Assembly: GCF_013386115.1 (NCBI RefSeq)
Contig: NZ_JACAOR010000005.1
Coordinates: forward strand, 722,543 to 786,542
Reading direction: 5' to 3'
DNA from: Pseudomonas gingeri
GTDB lineage: Bacteria > Pseudomonadota > Gammaproteobacteria > Pseudomonadales > Pseudomonadaceae
DNA length: 64,000 bases
Part shown: positions 19,520-30,613 of the stretch, in pieces
Numbering within the stretch: the first letter of the stretch is position 1
Layout of the letters: every line of letters starts with the position of its first letter
Position numbers and translations under genes: made by a program
The notes under the pieces: generated by a model
Seen by the model: the letters and a program-made list of their open reading frames with translations, nothing else
Database searches by the model: none
What the model was told of the DNA's origin: nothing

Positions 19520-20806
19520 ATGAATTCGATTTCTCGCCTCGCCGCAGTGATTTCTCTCGCCTCGTTGTTTCCTCTCAGCGCACAGGCCGCAGACTCGAAA
19601 GGGACTGTGGAAGTGGTTCACTGGTGGACGTCCGGTGGTGAAAAAGCGGCTGTCGATGTGCTCAAGGCCCAGGTTGAAAAAGATGGTTTCACCTGGAAGG
19701 ACGGCGCTGTCGCCGGCGGTGGCGGCGCCACGGCCATGACCGTGCTGAAAAGCCGCGCGGTTGCCGGCAACCCGCCAGGCGTCGCGCAGATCAAGGGTCC
19801 GGACATCCAGGAATGGGCGTCCACCGGTCTGCTCGATACCGACGTCCTGAAGGGCGTTGCCAAGGAAGAGAAGTGGGACAGCCTGCTCGACAAGAAAGTC
19901 TCCGATACCGTGAAGTACGACGGTGAATACGTGGCCGTGCCGGTGAACATCCACCGCGTCAACTGGCTGTGGATCAACCCGGAAGTCTTCAAGAAAGCCG
20001 GGATCGAAAAACCACCGACCACCCTCCAGGAATTCTACGCTGCCGGTGACAAGCTCAAGGCCGCGGGCTTCATTCCGCTCGCCCACGGCGGCCAGCCTTG
20101 GCAGGACAGCACCGTTTTCGAAGCGGTGGTGCTCTCGGTCATGGGTGTCGATGGCTACAAGAAAGCCCTGGTCGACCTGGACAACGCCACCCTGACCGGT
20201 CCTGAAATGGTCAAGGCGCTGACCGAACTGAAGAAAGTCGCGACCTACATGGACGTCGACGGCAAGGGCCAGGACTGGAACCTCGAAGCGGCCAAGGTCA
20301 TCAATGGCAAGGCCGGCATGCAGATCATGGGCGACTGGGCCAAGAGCGAGTGGACCGCGGCCAAGAAAGTCGCTGGCAAGGACTACGAGTGCGTAGCCTT
20401 CCCGGGCACCGACAAGGCCTTCACCTACAACATCGACTCCCTGGCGGTGTTCAAGCAGAAAGACAAGGGCACCGCTGCCGGTCAGCAGGACATCGCCAAG
20501 GTCGTGCTGGGTGAAAACTTCCAGAAAGTCTTCAGCATCAACAAGGGTTCGATCCCGGTTCGCAACGACATGCTGAGCGACATGGGCAAGTACGGTTTCG
20601 ACTCCTGCGCCCAGACCGCGGCCAAGGACTTCCTGGCAGATGCCAAGACCGGCGGCCTGCAGCCGAGCATGGCGCACAACATGGCGACCACGCTGGCGGT
20701 ACAGGGTGCGTTCTTTGACGTAGTGACCAACTACATCAACGACCCGAAAGCCGATCCGGCCGATGCCGCCAAGAAGCTCGGCGCGGCGGTCAAGTCCGCC
20801 AAGTAA
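19520..20806 (+). CDS. gtsA: Glucose ABC transporter, periplasmic binding protein
   Basis: The 428-residue family-1 solute-binding protein has a signal peptide ([23 protein letters not shown]), then [20 protein letters not shown], typical of glucose/mannose binding proteins with stacking tryptophans. It would deliver glucose that entered through OprB to GtsBC. The ATG at 19520 is preferred to upstream in-frame codons because AAAGG precedes it and it begins the signal peptide. Confidence 0.94.
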   Translation: MNSISRLAAVISLASLFPLSAQAADSKGTVEVVHWWTSGGEKAAVDVLKAQVEKDGFTWKDGAVAGGGGATAMTVLKSRAVAGNPPGVAQIKGPDIQEWASTGLLDTDVLKGVAKEEKWDSLLDKKVSDTVKYDGEYVAVPVNIHRVNWLWINPEVFKKAGIEKPPTTLQEFYAAGDKLKAAGFIPLAHGGQPWQDSTVFEAVVLSVMGVDGYKKALVDLDNATLTGPEMVKALTELKKVATYMDVDGKGQDWNLEAAKVINGKAGMQIMGDWAKSEWTAAKKVAGKDYECVAFPGTDKAFTYNIDSLAVFKQKDKGTAAGQQDIAKVVLGENFQKVFSINKGSIPVRNDMLSDMGKYGFDSCAQTAAKDFLADAKTGGLQPSMAHNMATTLAVQGAFFDVVTNYINDPKADPADAAKKLGAAVKSAK

Positions 20807-20818
20807 CCGGAAACCCCC

Positions 20819-20908
20819 TGTAGGAGCTGGCTTGCCAGCGATAGCGGAATGTCATCCAGCGGATTTATCCACTGACACACCGTCATCGCCAGCAAGCCGG
20901 CTCCCACG
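20819..20908. repeat. REP pair (REPIN) between gtsA and gtsB
   Basis: Two inverted copies of the GGAGCTGGCTTGCCAGCGA-type palindromic element flank about 45 bp. They can form a long hairpin that may protect the gtsA message and lower gtsBCD expression relative to the binding protein. Confidence 0.85.
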
Positions 20909-20950
20909 AGGGATCTGCACGTAGTCTTTTTCCCTGTACTGGATTTTCCC

Positions 20951-21859
20951 ATGAGTTCTGTTGCTGTGTTCAGCAAAGCCTCGCCGTTCGATGCATTGCA
21001 GCGCTGGCTACCCAAACTGGTGCTGGCGCCCAGCATGTTCATCGTCCTGGTGGGCTTCTACGGCTACATCCTGTGGACGTTCGTTCTGTCGTTCACCAAC
21101 TCGACTTTCCTGCCGACCTACAAATGGGTAGGCCTGGCGCAATACGCGCGGTTGTTCGACAACGACCGCTGGTGGGTGGCGAGCAAGAACCTGGCGGTCT
21201 TCGGCGGGTTGTTCATCGGCGTCACCCTGGTGATCGGCGTGCTGCTGGCGGTGTTCCTCGACCAGCGCATCCGTCGCGAAGGCTTCATCCGCACCATCTA
21301 CCTGTACCCGATGGCGCTCTCGATGATCGTCACCGGTACCGCCTGGAAATGGCTGCTCAACCCTGGCATGGGCCTGGACAAACTGCTGCGTGACTGGGGC
21401 TGGGAAGGCTTCCGCCTGGACTGGCTGATCGACCCCGACCGCGTGGTGTACTGCCTGGTGATCGCCGCGGTATGGCAAGCCTCGGGCTTTATCATGGCGA
21501 TGTTCCTCGCCGGCCTGCGTGGTGTCGACCAGTCGATCATCCGTGCCGCCCAGATCGATGGCGCGAGCCTGCCGCGGATCTACTGGAAAGTGGTGCTGCC
21601 CAGCCTGCGTCCGGTGTTCTTCAGCGCGGTGATGATCCTGGCGCACATCGCGATCAAGAGCTTCGACCTGGTGGCGGCGATGACCGCTGGCGGTCCTGGC
21701 TACTCGTCCGATCTGCCGGCCATGTTCATGTACTCCTTCACCTTCAGTCGCGGCCAGATGGGCATGGGCTCGGCCAGTGCGATCCTGATGCTCGGTGCGA
21801 TTCTCGCGATCATCGTGCCTTACCTGTACTCCGAGCTGAGGACCAAGCGTAATGACTAG
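20951..21859 (+). CDS. gtsB: Glucose ABC transporter permease GtsB
   Basis: A 302-residue inner-membrane permease of the MalF type with about six transmembrane helices. The ATPase-contact loop reads IIRAAQIDGASLPRIYWKVVLPSLRPVF (EAA motif variant). It pairs with GtsC; the two genes overlap by eight bases. No sugar specificity can be read from the permease alone; it is assigned by context. Confidence 0.93.
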   Translation: MSSVAVFSKASPFDALQRWLPKLVLAPSMFIVLVGFYGYILWTFVLSFTNSTFLPTYKWVGLAQYARLFDNDRWWVASKNLAVFGGLFIGVTLVIGVLLAVFLDQRIRREGFIRTIYLYPMALSMIVTGTAWKWLLNPGMGLDKLLRDWGWEGFRLDWLIDPDRVVYCLVIAAVWQASGFIMAMFLAGLRGVDQSIIRAAQIDGASLPRIYWKVVLPSLRPVFFSAVMILAHIAIKSFDLVAAMTAGGPGYSSDLPAMFMYSFTFSRGQMGMGSASAILMLGAILAIIVPYLYSELRTKRND

Positions 21860-22697
21860 TTTCGCCGCCAAACCTTCAATCAGCCTGAGTCGCATCGCGA
21901 TCTACGCGGTGCTGATTCTCGCCGTGCTGCTCTATCTGGTGCCGCTGGTAGTGATGCTGCTGACCAGCTTCAAGTCGCCGGAAGACATCAGTACCGGCAA
22001 CCTGCTGAGCTGGCCGACGGTGATCACCGACATCGGCTGGGTCAAGGCCTGGGCCACGGTCAACGGTTACTTCTGGAACTCGATCAAGATCACCGTCCCG
22101 GCGGTATTGATCTCCACCGCCATCGGTGCGTTGAACGGCTATGTGCTGTCGATGTGGCGCTTTCGTGGTTCGCAGCTGTTCTTCGGGCTGCTGCTGTTCG
22201 GTTGCTTCCTGCCGTTCCAGACCGTACTGCTGCCGGCCTCGTTCACCCTTGGCAAGATGGGCCTGGCCAGCACCACCACCGGCCTGGTGTTCGTCCATGT
22301 GGTCTACGGCCTGGCGTTCACCACGCTGTTCTTCCGCAACTACTACGTGAGCATTCCCGATGCGCTGGTGAAAGCGGCACGCCTCGATGGCGCGGGTTTC
22401 TTCACCATCTTCCGGCGGATCATCCTGCCGATGTCGACCCCGATCATCATGGTCTGCCTGATCTGGCAGTTCACCCAGATCTGGAACGACTTCCTGTTCG
22501 GCGTGGTGTTCTCCAGCGGTGATTCGCAGCCCATCACGGTGGCGCTGAACAACCTGGTCAACACCAGTACCGGGGTCAAGGAATACAACGTTGATATGGC
22601 AGCGGCGATGATCGCCGGGCTGCCGACCCTGCTGGTCTATGTGGTCGCAGGCAAGTATTTCGTGCGCGGGCTGACGGCCGGCGCAGTCAAGGGGTAA
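21852..22697 (+). CDS. gtsC: Glucose ABC transporter permease GtsC
   Basis: A 281-residue MalG-type permease. The N-terminal helix is followed by a periplasmic segment and further helices; the EAA loop is ALVKAARLDGAGFFTIFRRIILPMSTPIIM. It completes the heterodimeric membrane channel with GtsB. The start overlaps the end of gtsB and gtsD starts two bases after its stop, so the set is translationally coupled. Confidence 0.93.
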   Translation: MTSFAAKPSISLSRIAIYAVLILAVLLYLVPLVVMLLTSFKSPEDISTGNLLSWPTVITDIGWVKAWATVNGYFWNSIKITVPAVLISTAIGALNGYVLSMWRFRGSQLFFGLLLFGCFLPFQTVLLPASFTLGKMGLASTTTGLVFVHVVYGLAFTTLFFRNYYVSIPDALVKAARLDGAGFFTIFRRIILPMSTPIIMVCLIWQFTQIWNDFLFGVVFSSGDSQPITVALNNLVNTSTGVKEYNVDMAAAMIAGLPTLLVYVVAGKYFVRGLTAGAVKG

Positions 22698-22699
22698 TC

Positions 22700-23860
22700 A
22701 TGGCAACGCTCGAACTTCGCAATGTAAACAAGACCTACGGCACCGGCCTGCCGGACACCCTGAAGAACATCGAACTGTCGATCAAGGACGGCGAGTTCCT
22801 GATTCTCGTGGGACCTTCGGGCTGCGGCAAGTCGACCCTGATGAACTGCATCGCGGGCCTGGAAAACATCACCGGCGGCGCCATCATGATCGGCGACCAG
22901 GACGTCAGCGGCATGAGCCCGAAGGACCGTGACATCGCCATGGTGTTCCAGTCCTACGCGCTGTACCCGACCATGAGCGTGCGCGAGAACATCGAGTTCG
23001 GCCTGAAGATTCGCAAGATGAGCCAGTCGGCCATCGACGAGGAAGTCGCGCGGGTCGCCAAGCTGCTGCAGATCGAACACCTGCTCAATCGCAAGCCGGG
23101 CCAGCTGTCCGGCGGCCAGCAACAGCGCGTGGCCATGGGCCGGGCACTGGCGCGGCGGCCGAAGATCTACCTGTTCGACGAACCGCTGTCCAACCTCGAC
23201 GCCAAGCTGCGGGTCGAGATGCGCACCGAAATGAAACTGATGCACCAGCGCCTGAAGACCACCACCGTCTACGTCACCCACGACCAGATCGAGGCGATGA
23301 CCCTGGGCGACAAAGTGGCGGTGATGAAGGACGGCATCATCCAGCAGTTCGGCACGCCGAAACAGATCTACAACGATCCGGCCAACCTGTTCGTCGCCAG
23401 CTTCATCGGCTCGCCGCCGATGAACTTCATTCCGCTGCGCCTGCAACGCAAGGATGGCCGCCTGGTCGCCCTGCTGGACAGCGGGCAGGCCCGTTGCGAG
23501 TTGCCGATGAACATGAGCGACGCCGGCCTCGAAGACCGTGAGGTGATTCTGGGCCTTCGCCCCGAACAGATCGTGCTAGCGTCCGGCGAGACCGCGGGTG
23601 TGCCGAGCATCCGTGCCGAGGTGCAGGTCACCGAGCCGACCGGCCCGGACACGCTGGTCTTCGTCACCCTCAACGACAGCAAGGTCTGCTGCCGCCTGGC
23701 GCCGGATGTGGCGCCCCAGGTGGGTGAAACCCTGACACTGCAATTCGACCCGGCCAAGGTGTTGCTGTTCGACGCCAAGACCGGTGAACGCCTGGGCCGA
23801 GTGGGCAAGCCCGAAGCGCAGGCGCATACCGACAACGTGGCGCAATTCAAGGGCCGCTGA
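22700..23860 (+). CDS. gtsD: Glucose ABC transporter ATP-binding protein
   Basis: This 386-residue MalK/UgpC-type ATPase has Walker A at residues 38-46 (GPSGCGKST), the signature [15 protein letters not shown], Walker [13 protein letters not shown] and the switch histidine in [13 protein letters not shown]. The C-terminal third is a regulatory OB-fold (TOBE) domain. It energises uptake through GtsBC. AAGGGGTA precedes the ATG. Confidence 0.95.
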   Translation: MATLELRNVNKTYGTGLPDTLKNIELSIKDGEFLILVGPSGCGKSTLMNCIAGLENITGGAIMIGDQDVSGMSPKDRDIAMVFQSYALYPTMSVRENIEFGLKIRKMSQSAIDEEVARVAKLLQIEHLLNRKPGQLSGGQQQRVAMGRALARRPKIYLFDEPLSNLDAKLRVEMRTEMKLMHQRLKTTTVYVTHDQIEAMTLGDKVAVMKDGIIQQFGTPKQIYNDPANLFVASFIGSPPMNFIPLRLQRKDGRLVALLDSGQARCELPMNMSDAGLEDREVILGLRPEQIVLASGETAGVPSIRAEVQVTEPTGPDTLVFVTLNDSKVCCRLAPDVAPQVGETLTLQFDPAKVLLFDAKTGERLGRVGKPEAQAHTDNVAQFKGR

Positions 23861-23868
23861 GTTAGCAG

Positions 23869-23886
23869 CGGGTGGTTCGCCACCCG
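23869..23886. repeat. UUCG-capped hairpin between gtsD and oprB
   Basis: CGGGTGG and CCACCCG form a 7-bp stem on a TTCG tetraloop, a very stable RNA hairpin. No T run follows, so it is more likely to mark or stabilise processed mRNA ends than to terminate. Confidence 0.6.
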
Positions 23887-23949
23887 TCGCGATCGATGTA
23901 AACCACGTTCAATAAAAACTGTTAATAAAAATAAGACGAGGATGTAGGG

Positions 23950-25299
23950 ATGAAAAAGAAGAACACCAACGCCCAACTTATCTGCCAGTTGTCAGCGGTG
24001 GCGGCGTTAATGCTGGCCGGGAGCGCGCATGCAGCCGACGCTTTCAGCTCTGATTCGAAATGGATGACCGGTGACTGGGGTGGTGAGCGGACCAAGCTGA
24101 TCGAGCAGGGTATCGATATCCAGGCCGACTACGTGGGTGAAGTCGGCGGCAACCTCGGCGGCGGCTACAACAACGACAAGACGGCACGCTACAGCGACCA
24201 GTTCGGTCTGGGCGTCAAGTTCGACCTGCAAAAGCTGCTGGGCTGGGATAACACCCAGGCCAAGATCCAGCTGACCAACCGTAACGGCCAGAACATCTCC
24301 AACGACCGTGTGGGCGACCCGCGTGCCGGCACCCTGAGCTCCTCGCAGGAAGTCTACGGGCGTGGCCACATGGTCCGCCTGACCCAATTGTGGGTGCAGC
24401 ACCAGTTCCTCGACGGCAAACTCGACGTCAAGGCCGGCTACTTCGGTGAAGGTGAAGACTTCAACACCTTCCCATGCGACTTCCAGAACCTGGCGTTCTG
24501 CGGTTCCCAGGTGGGTAACTGGGCGACCGGTATCTGGTACAACTGGCCGGTCAGCCAGGCGGCACTGCGCGTGAAGTACAACATCACGCCTGAGTTCTAC
24601 GCGCAGATCGGTGCGTACAACCAGAACCCGTCGCAACTGGAACACGGCAACGGCTTCAAGCTCAGCGGCAGCGGCACCAAGGGCACCGTGCTGCCGGTCG
24701 AACTGGTCTGGTCGCCGAAGGTCAACAACCTGCCGGGCGAATACCGTGTGGGCTACTACAAGAGCACCGCCGACGCCAATGATGTCCGCGAAGACAGCAA
24801 TGGCCAGGACGCCGCCACCACCGGCAACGGTTTCCGCGTTCACAACAGCAAGCACGGCTACTGGTTCGTTGCCCAACAGCAACTCACCAGCCACAACGGC
24901 GACGCTTCCCGCGGTCTGAACGTTGCGGCCAACGCCACCTTCCACGACAAGGACACCAACGTCGTCGACAACTACCAGTCGCTGATGTTCGTGTACAAGG
25001 GCCCGTTCGATGCCCGTCCGAAGGATGACATCGGCATCGGCTTCGCCCGTATCCATGTCAACGATGACGTGAAGAAGAACGCCGAACTCGCCAACGCCGC
25101 CATTGGTGTGAGCGACTACGACAACCCGCTGTACTCGCCACTGCGTGACACCGAGTACAACTATGAGCTGAACTACGGCATCCACGTCACCAACTGGCTG
25201 ACCGTACGTCCCAACCTGCAGTACATCACCCATCCGGGTGGCGTGGACAAGGTGGATAACGCCGTGGTCGCCGGCCTGAAAATTCAGTCGGTCTTCTAA
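23950..25299 (+). CDS. oprB: Carbohydrate-selective porin OprB
   Basis: The 449-residue outer-membrane porin has a signal peptide (ending GSAHAAD) and the OprB family opening KWMTGDWGGERTKLIEQGIDIQADYVGEVGGNLGGG (read in two parts), plus the terminal strand motif WLTVRPNLQYITHPGG and a last residue phenylalanine. It lets glucose cross the outer membrane to GtsA. It lies 89 bp after gtsD in the same direction and is followed by a terminator. Confidence 0.95.
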   Translation: MKKKNTNAQLICQLSAVAALMLAGSAHAADAFSSDSKWMTGDWGGERTKLIEQGIDIQADYVGEVGGNLGGGYNNDKTARYSDQFGLGVKFDLQKLLGWDNTQAKIQLTNRNGQNISNDRVGDPRAGTLSSSQEVYGRGHMVRLTQLWVQHQFLDGKLDVKAGYFGEGEDFNTFPCDFQNLAFCGSQVGNWATGIWYNWPVSQAALRVKYNITPEFYAQIGAYNQNPSQLEHGNGFKLSGSGTKGTVLPVELVWSPKVNNLPGEYRVGYYKSTADANDVREDSNGQDAATTGNGFRVHNSKHGYWFVAQQQLTSHNGDASRGLNVAANATFHDKDTNVVDNYQSLMFVYKGPFDARPKDDIGIGFARIHVNDDVKKNAELANAAIGVSDYDNPLYSPLRDTEYNYELNYGIHVTNWLTVRPNLQYITHPGGVDKVDNAVVAGLKIQSVF

Positions 25300-25338
25300 G
25301 GCTCCGGCTGATAAGCTCTCTCTCTATGTGCGCATCTT

Positions 25339-25371
25339 GCGGATGGTCCACCAGACCGTCCGCTTTTTTTT
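25339..25371 (+). terminator. Terminator after oprB
   Basis: A 10-bp stem with one mismatch (GCGGATGGTC, 25339-25348; GACCGTCCGC, 25354-25363) is followed by eight T residues. Confidence 0.9.
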
Positions 25372-25428
25372 GGTGGGTGCGGTGAGGACGGTTTGCCAGG
25401 GCAATATGCTTGGCAGACGCCGCATAAC

Positions 25429-25503
25429 CTGTGGGAGCCGGCTTGCCGGCGAAAGGGCCCTCGAGGCCGCCAAAAGCTTCGTGGGTAAGCTCCGCTCCCA
25501 CAG
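25429..25503. repeat. REP pair between oprB and the mutarotase gene
   Basis: CTGTGGGAGCCGGCTTGCC and an inverted, partly degenerate partner ending GCTCCCACAG flank about 30 bp. Type and orientation match the other REP pairs of the window. Confidence 0.85.
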
Positions 25504-25544
25504 TCACATGGATACGGCAAAACGATTTTCAGGATTCGCGGCAC

Positions 25545-26396
25545 ATGCACGAGCAACCGCTACAACGCTTTTTCAAATCGCGGCGCGAACAGCCGGTCTT
25601 CCAGTGGGAGCGCTTTCAACAGCGCGAAGTGCTGGTGATCGACCATCCACTGTGCCAGGCGGTGTTCAGTCGCCAGGGTGCGCAGTTGCTGCATTTCCAG
25701 CCACGGGGACAGAAACCCTGGCTGTGGTGCGCGGCGAAGTGGCCGCAGGTCGGGGCGATTCGCGGTGGCGTCCCCGTATGCTGGCCCTGGTATGGCCGGC
25801 ACCCGAGTGAAAATGCCTGGCCCTCCCATGGCTGGGCCCGGCTGATCGACTGGAAGCTGCTGCAAAGCAGTTCCGATGACGAAGGAGTCAGCCTGCATTG
25901 GCGCCTGCAGTTGTGCGACTGGCAGGTCGACCTGCATGCTCGCCTCGGTGAAACCATGGAACTGCGCCTGAGCACCGAACACCAGGACAGCGAACCCTGT
26001 CAGCTGAGCCATGCGCTGCACGCCTATTGGCGTATTGGTGACGTTGGCGAGGTAGCGCTGTCTGGGCTGGAAGGCGCCCAGGGCTATGACCAGTTGAATC
26101 GCCAGGTTTGCCAGCAGGAAGGCGAACTGCGGGTCGATGGCGGTTGCCAGCGGGTGTTCCAGCACGAGGGTGAATTGCACCTCAAGGATCACGCCTGGCA
26201 GCGCGAGTTGTGCATCGATACCGGTGACAGTGCCGACACCGTGGTCTGGCATCCGGGGCACCGGCCGTTGCTGGGGGTGAGCTGGAACGAAGTGATGGGT
26301 TTTGTCTGTGTCGAGGCCGCCAGTGGCGGCACCGACAGCCTGTGCCTGGCGCCGGGAGAGCGCGCGCACCTGAGCTTGCAGGCGCGGGCTGCCTGA
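25545..26396 (+). CDS. D-hexose-6-phosphate mutarotase
   Basis: The 283-residue protein belongs to the aldose-1-epimerase-like YeaD family that interconverts anomers of glucose 6-phosphate. Visible motifs are IRGGVPVCWPWYG, the histidine in HPSENAWPSHGWAR, SHALHAYWRIGD and VVWHPGH. It would speed supply of the beta-anomer to glucose-6-phosphate dehydrogenase, encoded close by. AGGA at 25531-25534 precedes the chosen ATG; longer in-frame starts would run into the REP element. Confidence 0.9.
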   Translation: MHEQPLQRFFKSRREQPVFQWERFQQREVLVIDHPLCQAVFSRQGAQLLHFQPRGQKPWLWCAAKWPQVGAIRGGVPVCWPWYGRHPSENAWPSHGWARLIDWKLLQSSSDDEGVSLHWRLQLCDWQVDLHARLGETMELRLSTEHQDSEPCQLSHALHAYWRIGDVGEVALSGLEGAQGYDQLNRQVCQQEGELRVDGGCQRVFQHEGELHLKDHAWQRELCIDTGDSADTVVWHPGHRPLLGVSWNEVMGFVCVEAASGGTDSLCLAPGERAHLSLQARAA

Positions 26397-26403
26397 AGCG
26401 GCG

Positions 26404-27273
26404 TCAGTCGAACTCGTCACCCACCGGGTAACGACTGGCGTTGAGGCTTTCCTTGATCTTGCGCAGGTGCGGCTGGAAGTCCACGCCACGGCGCAGGGTC
26501 ATGCCGGTGGCCAGCACATCGAGCACCGTCAACTGGACGATTCGCGAGGTCATCGGCATGTAGATGTCGGTGTCCTCGGGCAGCGGGATATTCAGGCTCA
26601 GGGTGCTGGCCTTGGCCAGTGGCGAGCCGGCGGCGGTCAGGCCGAGTACCGAGGCGCCATTGGCGCGGGCGATGCGTGCCACTTCCACCAGTTCCCGCGT
26701 GCGTCCGGTGTAGGAAATGATCACGAACAGCTCGCCGGTATGGGCGACCGAGGCGATCATGCGCTGCATCAGCACGTCGACGTGGGCGGTGACCGCCATG
26801 TTGAACCGGAAGAACTTGTGCAGGGCGTCCATGGCTACCGGCGCCGAGGCGCCCAGGCCGAAGAAGTGGATCTGCCTGGCCTGGGTCAGCAGGTCGACGG
26901 CGCGGTTGATCAGCGCCGGGTCGAGGACCTGGCAGACGCTGTCCAGCGAAGCGATGGCACTGCCGAAAATCTTCTGGGTATAGGCTTCGGCGTTGTCGTC
27001 GGCCTCTACCGCGCGGCTCACATAGGCCGCACCGCTGGCCAGGCTCTGGGCCAGTTGCAGCTTGAGTTCGGGATAGCCGCTGACGTCGAACGAGCGACAG
27101 AAACGGTTGACCGTCGGTTCGCTGACCGAAGCCGCCTGGGCGAGGGCGGCGATACTGTAGCGGGTCGCCTGCTGCGGGTTGAGCAGGATGACTTCGGCGA
27201 CTTTGCGCTCGGCCTTGTTCAGGTCTTCGAGACGGCTCTGGATCTGTTCCAGCAGGTTGCGGATGCGGTCCAT
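26404..27273 (-). CDS. hexR: Transcriptional regulator HexR
   Basis: This 289-residue RpiR-family repressor has an N-terminal helix-turn-helix ([22 protein letters not shown]) and a C-terminal SIS sugar-phosphate-binding domain ([40 protein letters not shown]). It represses zwf-pgl-eda, edd-glk and gapA until KDPG binds. AAGGAA seven bases before the ATG at 27273 fixes the start. It is divergent from zwf, and its stop lies seven bases from the mutarotase stop. Confidence 0.96.
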   Translation of the reverse strand: MDRIRNLLEQIQSRLEDLNKAERKVAEVILLNPQQATRYSIAALAQAASVSEPTVNRFCRSFDVSGYPELKLQLAQSLASGAAYVSRAVEADDNAEAYTQKIFGSAIASLDSVCQVLDPALINRAVDLLTQARQIHFFGLGASAPVAMDALHKFFRFNMAVTAHVDVLMQRMIASVAHTGELFVIISYTGRTRELVEVARIARANGASVLGLTAAGSPLAKASTLSLNIPLPEDTDIYMPMTSRIVQLTVLDVLATGMTLRRGVDFQPHLRKIKESLNASRYPVGDEFD

Positions 27274-27386
27274 GTGGGTGTTCCTTGGTTCTGCGATGCC
27301 TATAAGAACGTGCTTTGGCGGCTTTCGGCGGTGGCCTATCCTACTGATGGCGTCTGTGGACCACCACTCGCAATCGTCATTTTGAT

Positions 27387-27413
27387 AAAATGTTATGGTT
27401 ATTACTACATTTT
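27387..27413. promoter_or_regulatory. Inverted repeat in the hexR-zwf promoter region
   Basis: AAAATGT and ACATTTT are perfect 7-base arms separated by 13 bases, 62 bp before zwf. HexR is known to bind in front of zwf, but this element is not a TTGT-N7-ACAA match, so the assignment to HexR is uncertain. Confidence 0.4.
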
Positions 27414-27474
27414 TCCTTGAGTGATGCCTCGAAAAAAGGTATTTATCGTTTAACTTGATAAAAGAACAAACATC

Positions 27475-28930
<1,456 letters not shown>

Positions 28931-28944
<14 letters not shown>

Positions 28945-29644
28945 ATTGAAACTGCCGCAGGGCGTGACCGGGCACGAATTCCGTACCCCGGCGCTGTTGG
29001 CCGAGGGGCAGGCCAGGGATGTGGCGCAACAGTTGCGCGCAGCCATTGCCGCCCGTGGCGTGGCGACCCTGGTGGTTTCCGGCGGGCGCAGTCCGGTGGC
29101 GTTTTTCCAGGGCCTGGCCAAGCAGGACCTGGACTGGAGCAAGGTAGTGATCAGCCTTGCCGACGAGCGCTGGGTGCCGGTCGAGCACGCCGACAGCAAT
29201 GCCGGTCTGCTCAAGCGCTACCTGTTGCAAGGCCCGGTGGCCAAGGCGCGGTTTATCGGCCTGTACAACGCCGCGGCCAATCTGGAAGAGGCCGCGCAGC
29301 AAGCCGATCAGTTCCTCGCCGAGTTGCCGGATATCGACGTACTGGTCCTGGGCATGGGGGATGACGGTCACACCGCGTCGCTGTTCCCCAACAGCCCGAA
29401 CCTGGAGGCCGCCTTGCAGGTGGATGGCAGCCGGCGGGTCTGGCCGATGCTGGCCCCGACCGTGCCGCACCAGCGCCTGACCATGAGCCGGGCCCTGTTG
29501 TCCTCGGCGACCTTTACCGTGCTGGCGATTTCCGGCCAGTCGAAATTGACCACCCTGGACGCCGCGTTGGCGGGCGACGAGCTCGCCGTCATGCCGATTC
29601 GCGCGTTTCTGAAACCTACTTTAGAGATTTACTGGTGCCCATGA
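28931..29644 (+). CDS. pgl: 6-phosphogluconolactonase
   Basis: The 237-residue protein hydrolyses 6-phosphogluconolactone. Family motifs are [25 protein letters not shown], and [22 protein letters not shown] at 28918-28923 supports the ATG at 28931, which lies inside the end of zwf, giving coupled translation. It belongs to the NagB/DevB sugar-isomerase-like fold. Confidence 0.95.
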
Positions 29645-29661
29645 GCCAAGGATCAGCTGCT

Positions 29662-30327
29662 ATGAAAAACAATGCCCCGACCGTCTCCATGGCAGACAAG
29701 GTCGCCCTGATCGACGAACTGTGCAGCCGTGCGCGGATTCTCCCGGTCATCACCATCGCCCGCGAACAGGATGTCCTGCCGCTGGCCGATGCCCTGGCCG
29801 CCGGCGGCCTGACCGCCCTGGAAGTGACCTTGCGTTCGCAGTTCGGCCTCAAGGCCATCCAGATCCTGCGTGAGCAGCGTCCGGAGCTGGTGACCGGTGC
29901 CGGTACCGTGCTCGATCGCCAGATGCTGGCGGCGGCGGAGGCGGCGGGCTCGCAGTTCATCGTCACCCCGGGGATTACCCGCGACCTGCTGGAAGCCAGC
30001 GTCGACAGTCCGATCCCCCTGTTGCCGGGCATCAGCAATGCCTCGGGCATCATGGAGGGTTATGGCCTGGGCTATCGCCGCTTCAAGTTGTTCCCGGCGG
30101 AAGTCAGCGGTGGCGTGGCGGCGATCAAGGCGCTCGGCGGTCCGTTCGGTGAAGTGAAGTTCTGCCCGACCGGCGGCGTTGGCCCGGCCAATATCAAGAG
30201 CTACATGGCGTTGAAAAACGTCATGTGCGTGGGCGGTAGCTGGATGCTGGATCCGGAATGGGTCAAGAACGGCGACTGGGCCCGCATCCAGGAGTGCACC
30301 GCCGAGGCCCTGGCCTTGCTGGATTGA
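29662..30327 (+). CDS. eda: 2-dehydro-3-deoxy-6-phosphogluconate aldolase
   Basis: The 221-residue class I aldolase splits KDPG into pyruvate and glyceraldehyde 3-phosphate, closing the Entner-Doudoroff route. Visible are the catalytic-region ALEVTLRS, the Schiff-base lysine in RRFKLFPAE and FCPTGGVGPANI. AAGGA lies before the ATG at 29662; an ATG at 29641 overlapping the pgl stop is possible but adds residues not typical of the family. Confidence 0.95.
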   Translation: MKNNAPTVSMADKVALIDELCSRARILPVITIAREQDVLPLADALAAGGLTALEVTLRSQFGLKAIQILREQRPELVTGAGTVLDRQMLAAAEAAGSQFIVTPGITRDLLEASVDSPIPLLPGISNASGIMEGYGLGYRRFKLFPAEVSGGVAAIKALGGPFGEVKFCPTGGVGPANIKSYMALKNVMCVGGSWMLDPEWVKNGDWARIQECTAEALALLD

Positions 30328-30365
30328 TTCACCGCTACTGAATTCGTTGTGTGTTCTACGGCTTT

Positions 30366-30398
30366 ACGGTGCGCTTGGTCGGCGCACCGTTTTTTTTT
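30366..30398 (+). terminator. Terminator of zwf-pgl-eda
   Basis: A perfect 9-bp stem (ACGGTGCGC, 30366-30374; GCGCACCGT, 30382-30390) is followed by a long T run. Confidence 0.92.
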
Positions 30399-30435
30399 GC
30401 CAGCAGAAAGCCCCTTGTTTGCCTGGGGGCACACC

Positions 30436-30585
30436 CTGTGGGAGCGGGCTTGCCCGCGAAGAGGCCCTTGAGGCTTGCAGCGCCCTTGCGGCCGTCTTCG
30501 CGGGCAAGCCCGCTCCCACAATGGCCTGGTCAACCTTGTATACGCAGTCAATACAAACCCTGCGTGCTGGCTTGCTGGCGATAGC
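30436..30585. repeat. REP pair plus a third single REP
   Basis: CTGTGGGAGCGGGCTTGCCC (30436) and its inverted partner ending GCTCCCACA (30520) flank about 45 bp. A further half element, GTGCTGGCTTGCTGGCGATAG, lies at 30565-30585. They fill the space between the eda terminator and the leftward PLP-enzyme gene. Confidence 0.85.
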
Positions 30586-30613
30586 AATAGGCCTGGCAAT
30601 TACGGCCTTCAGC

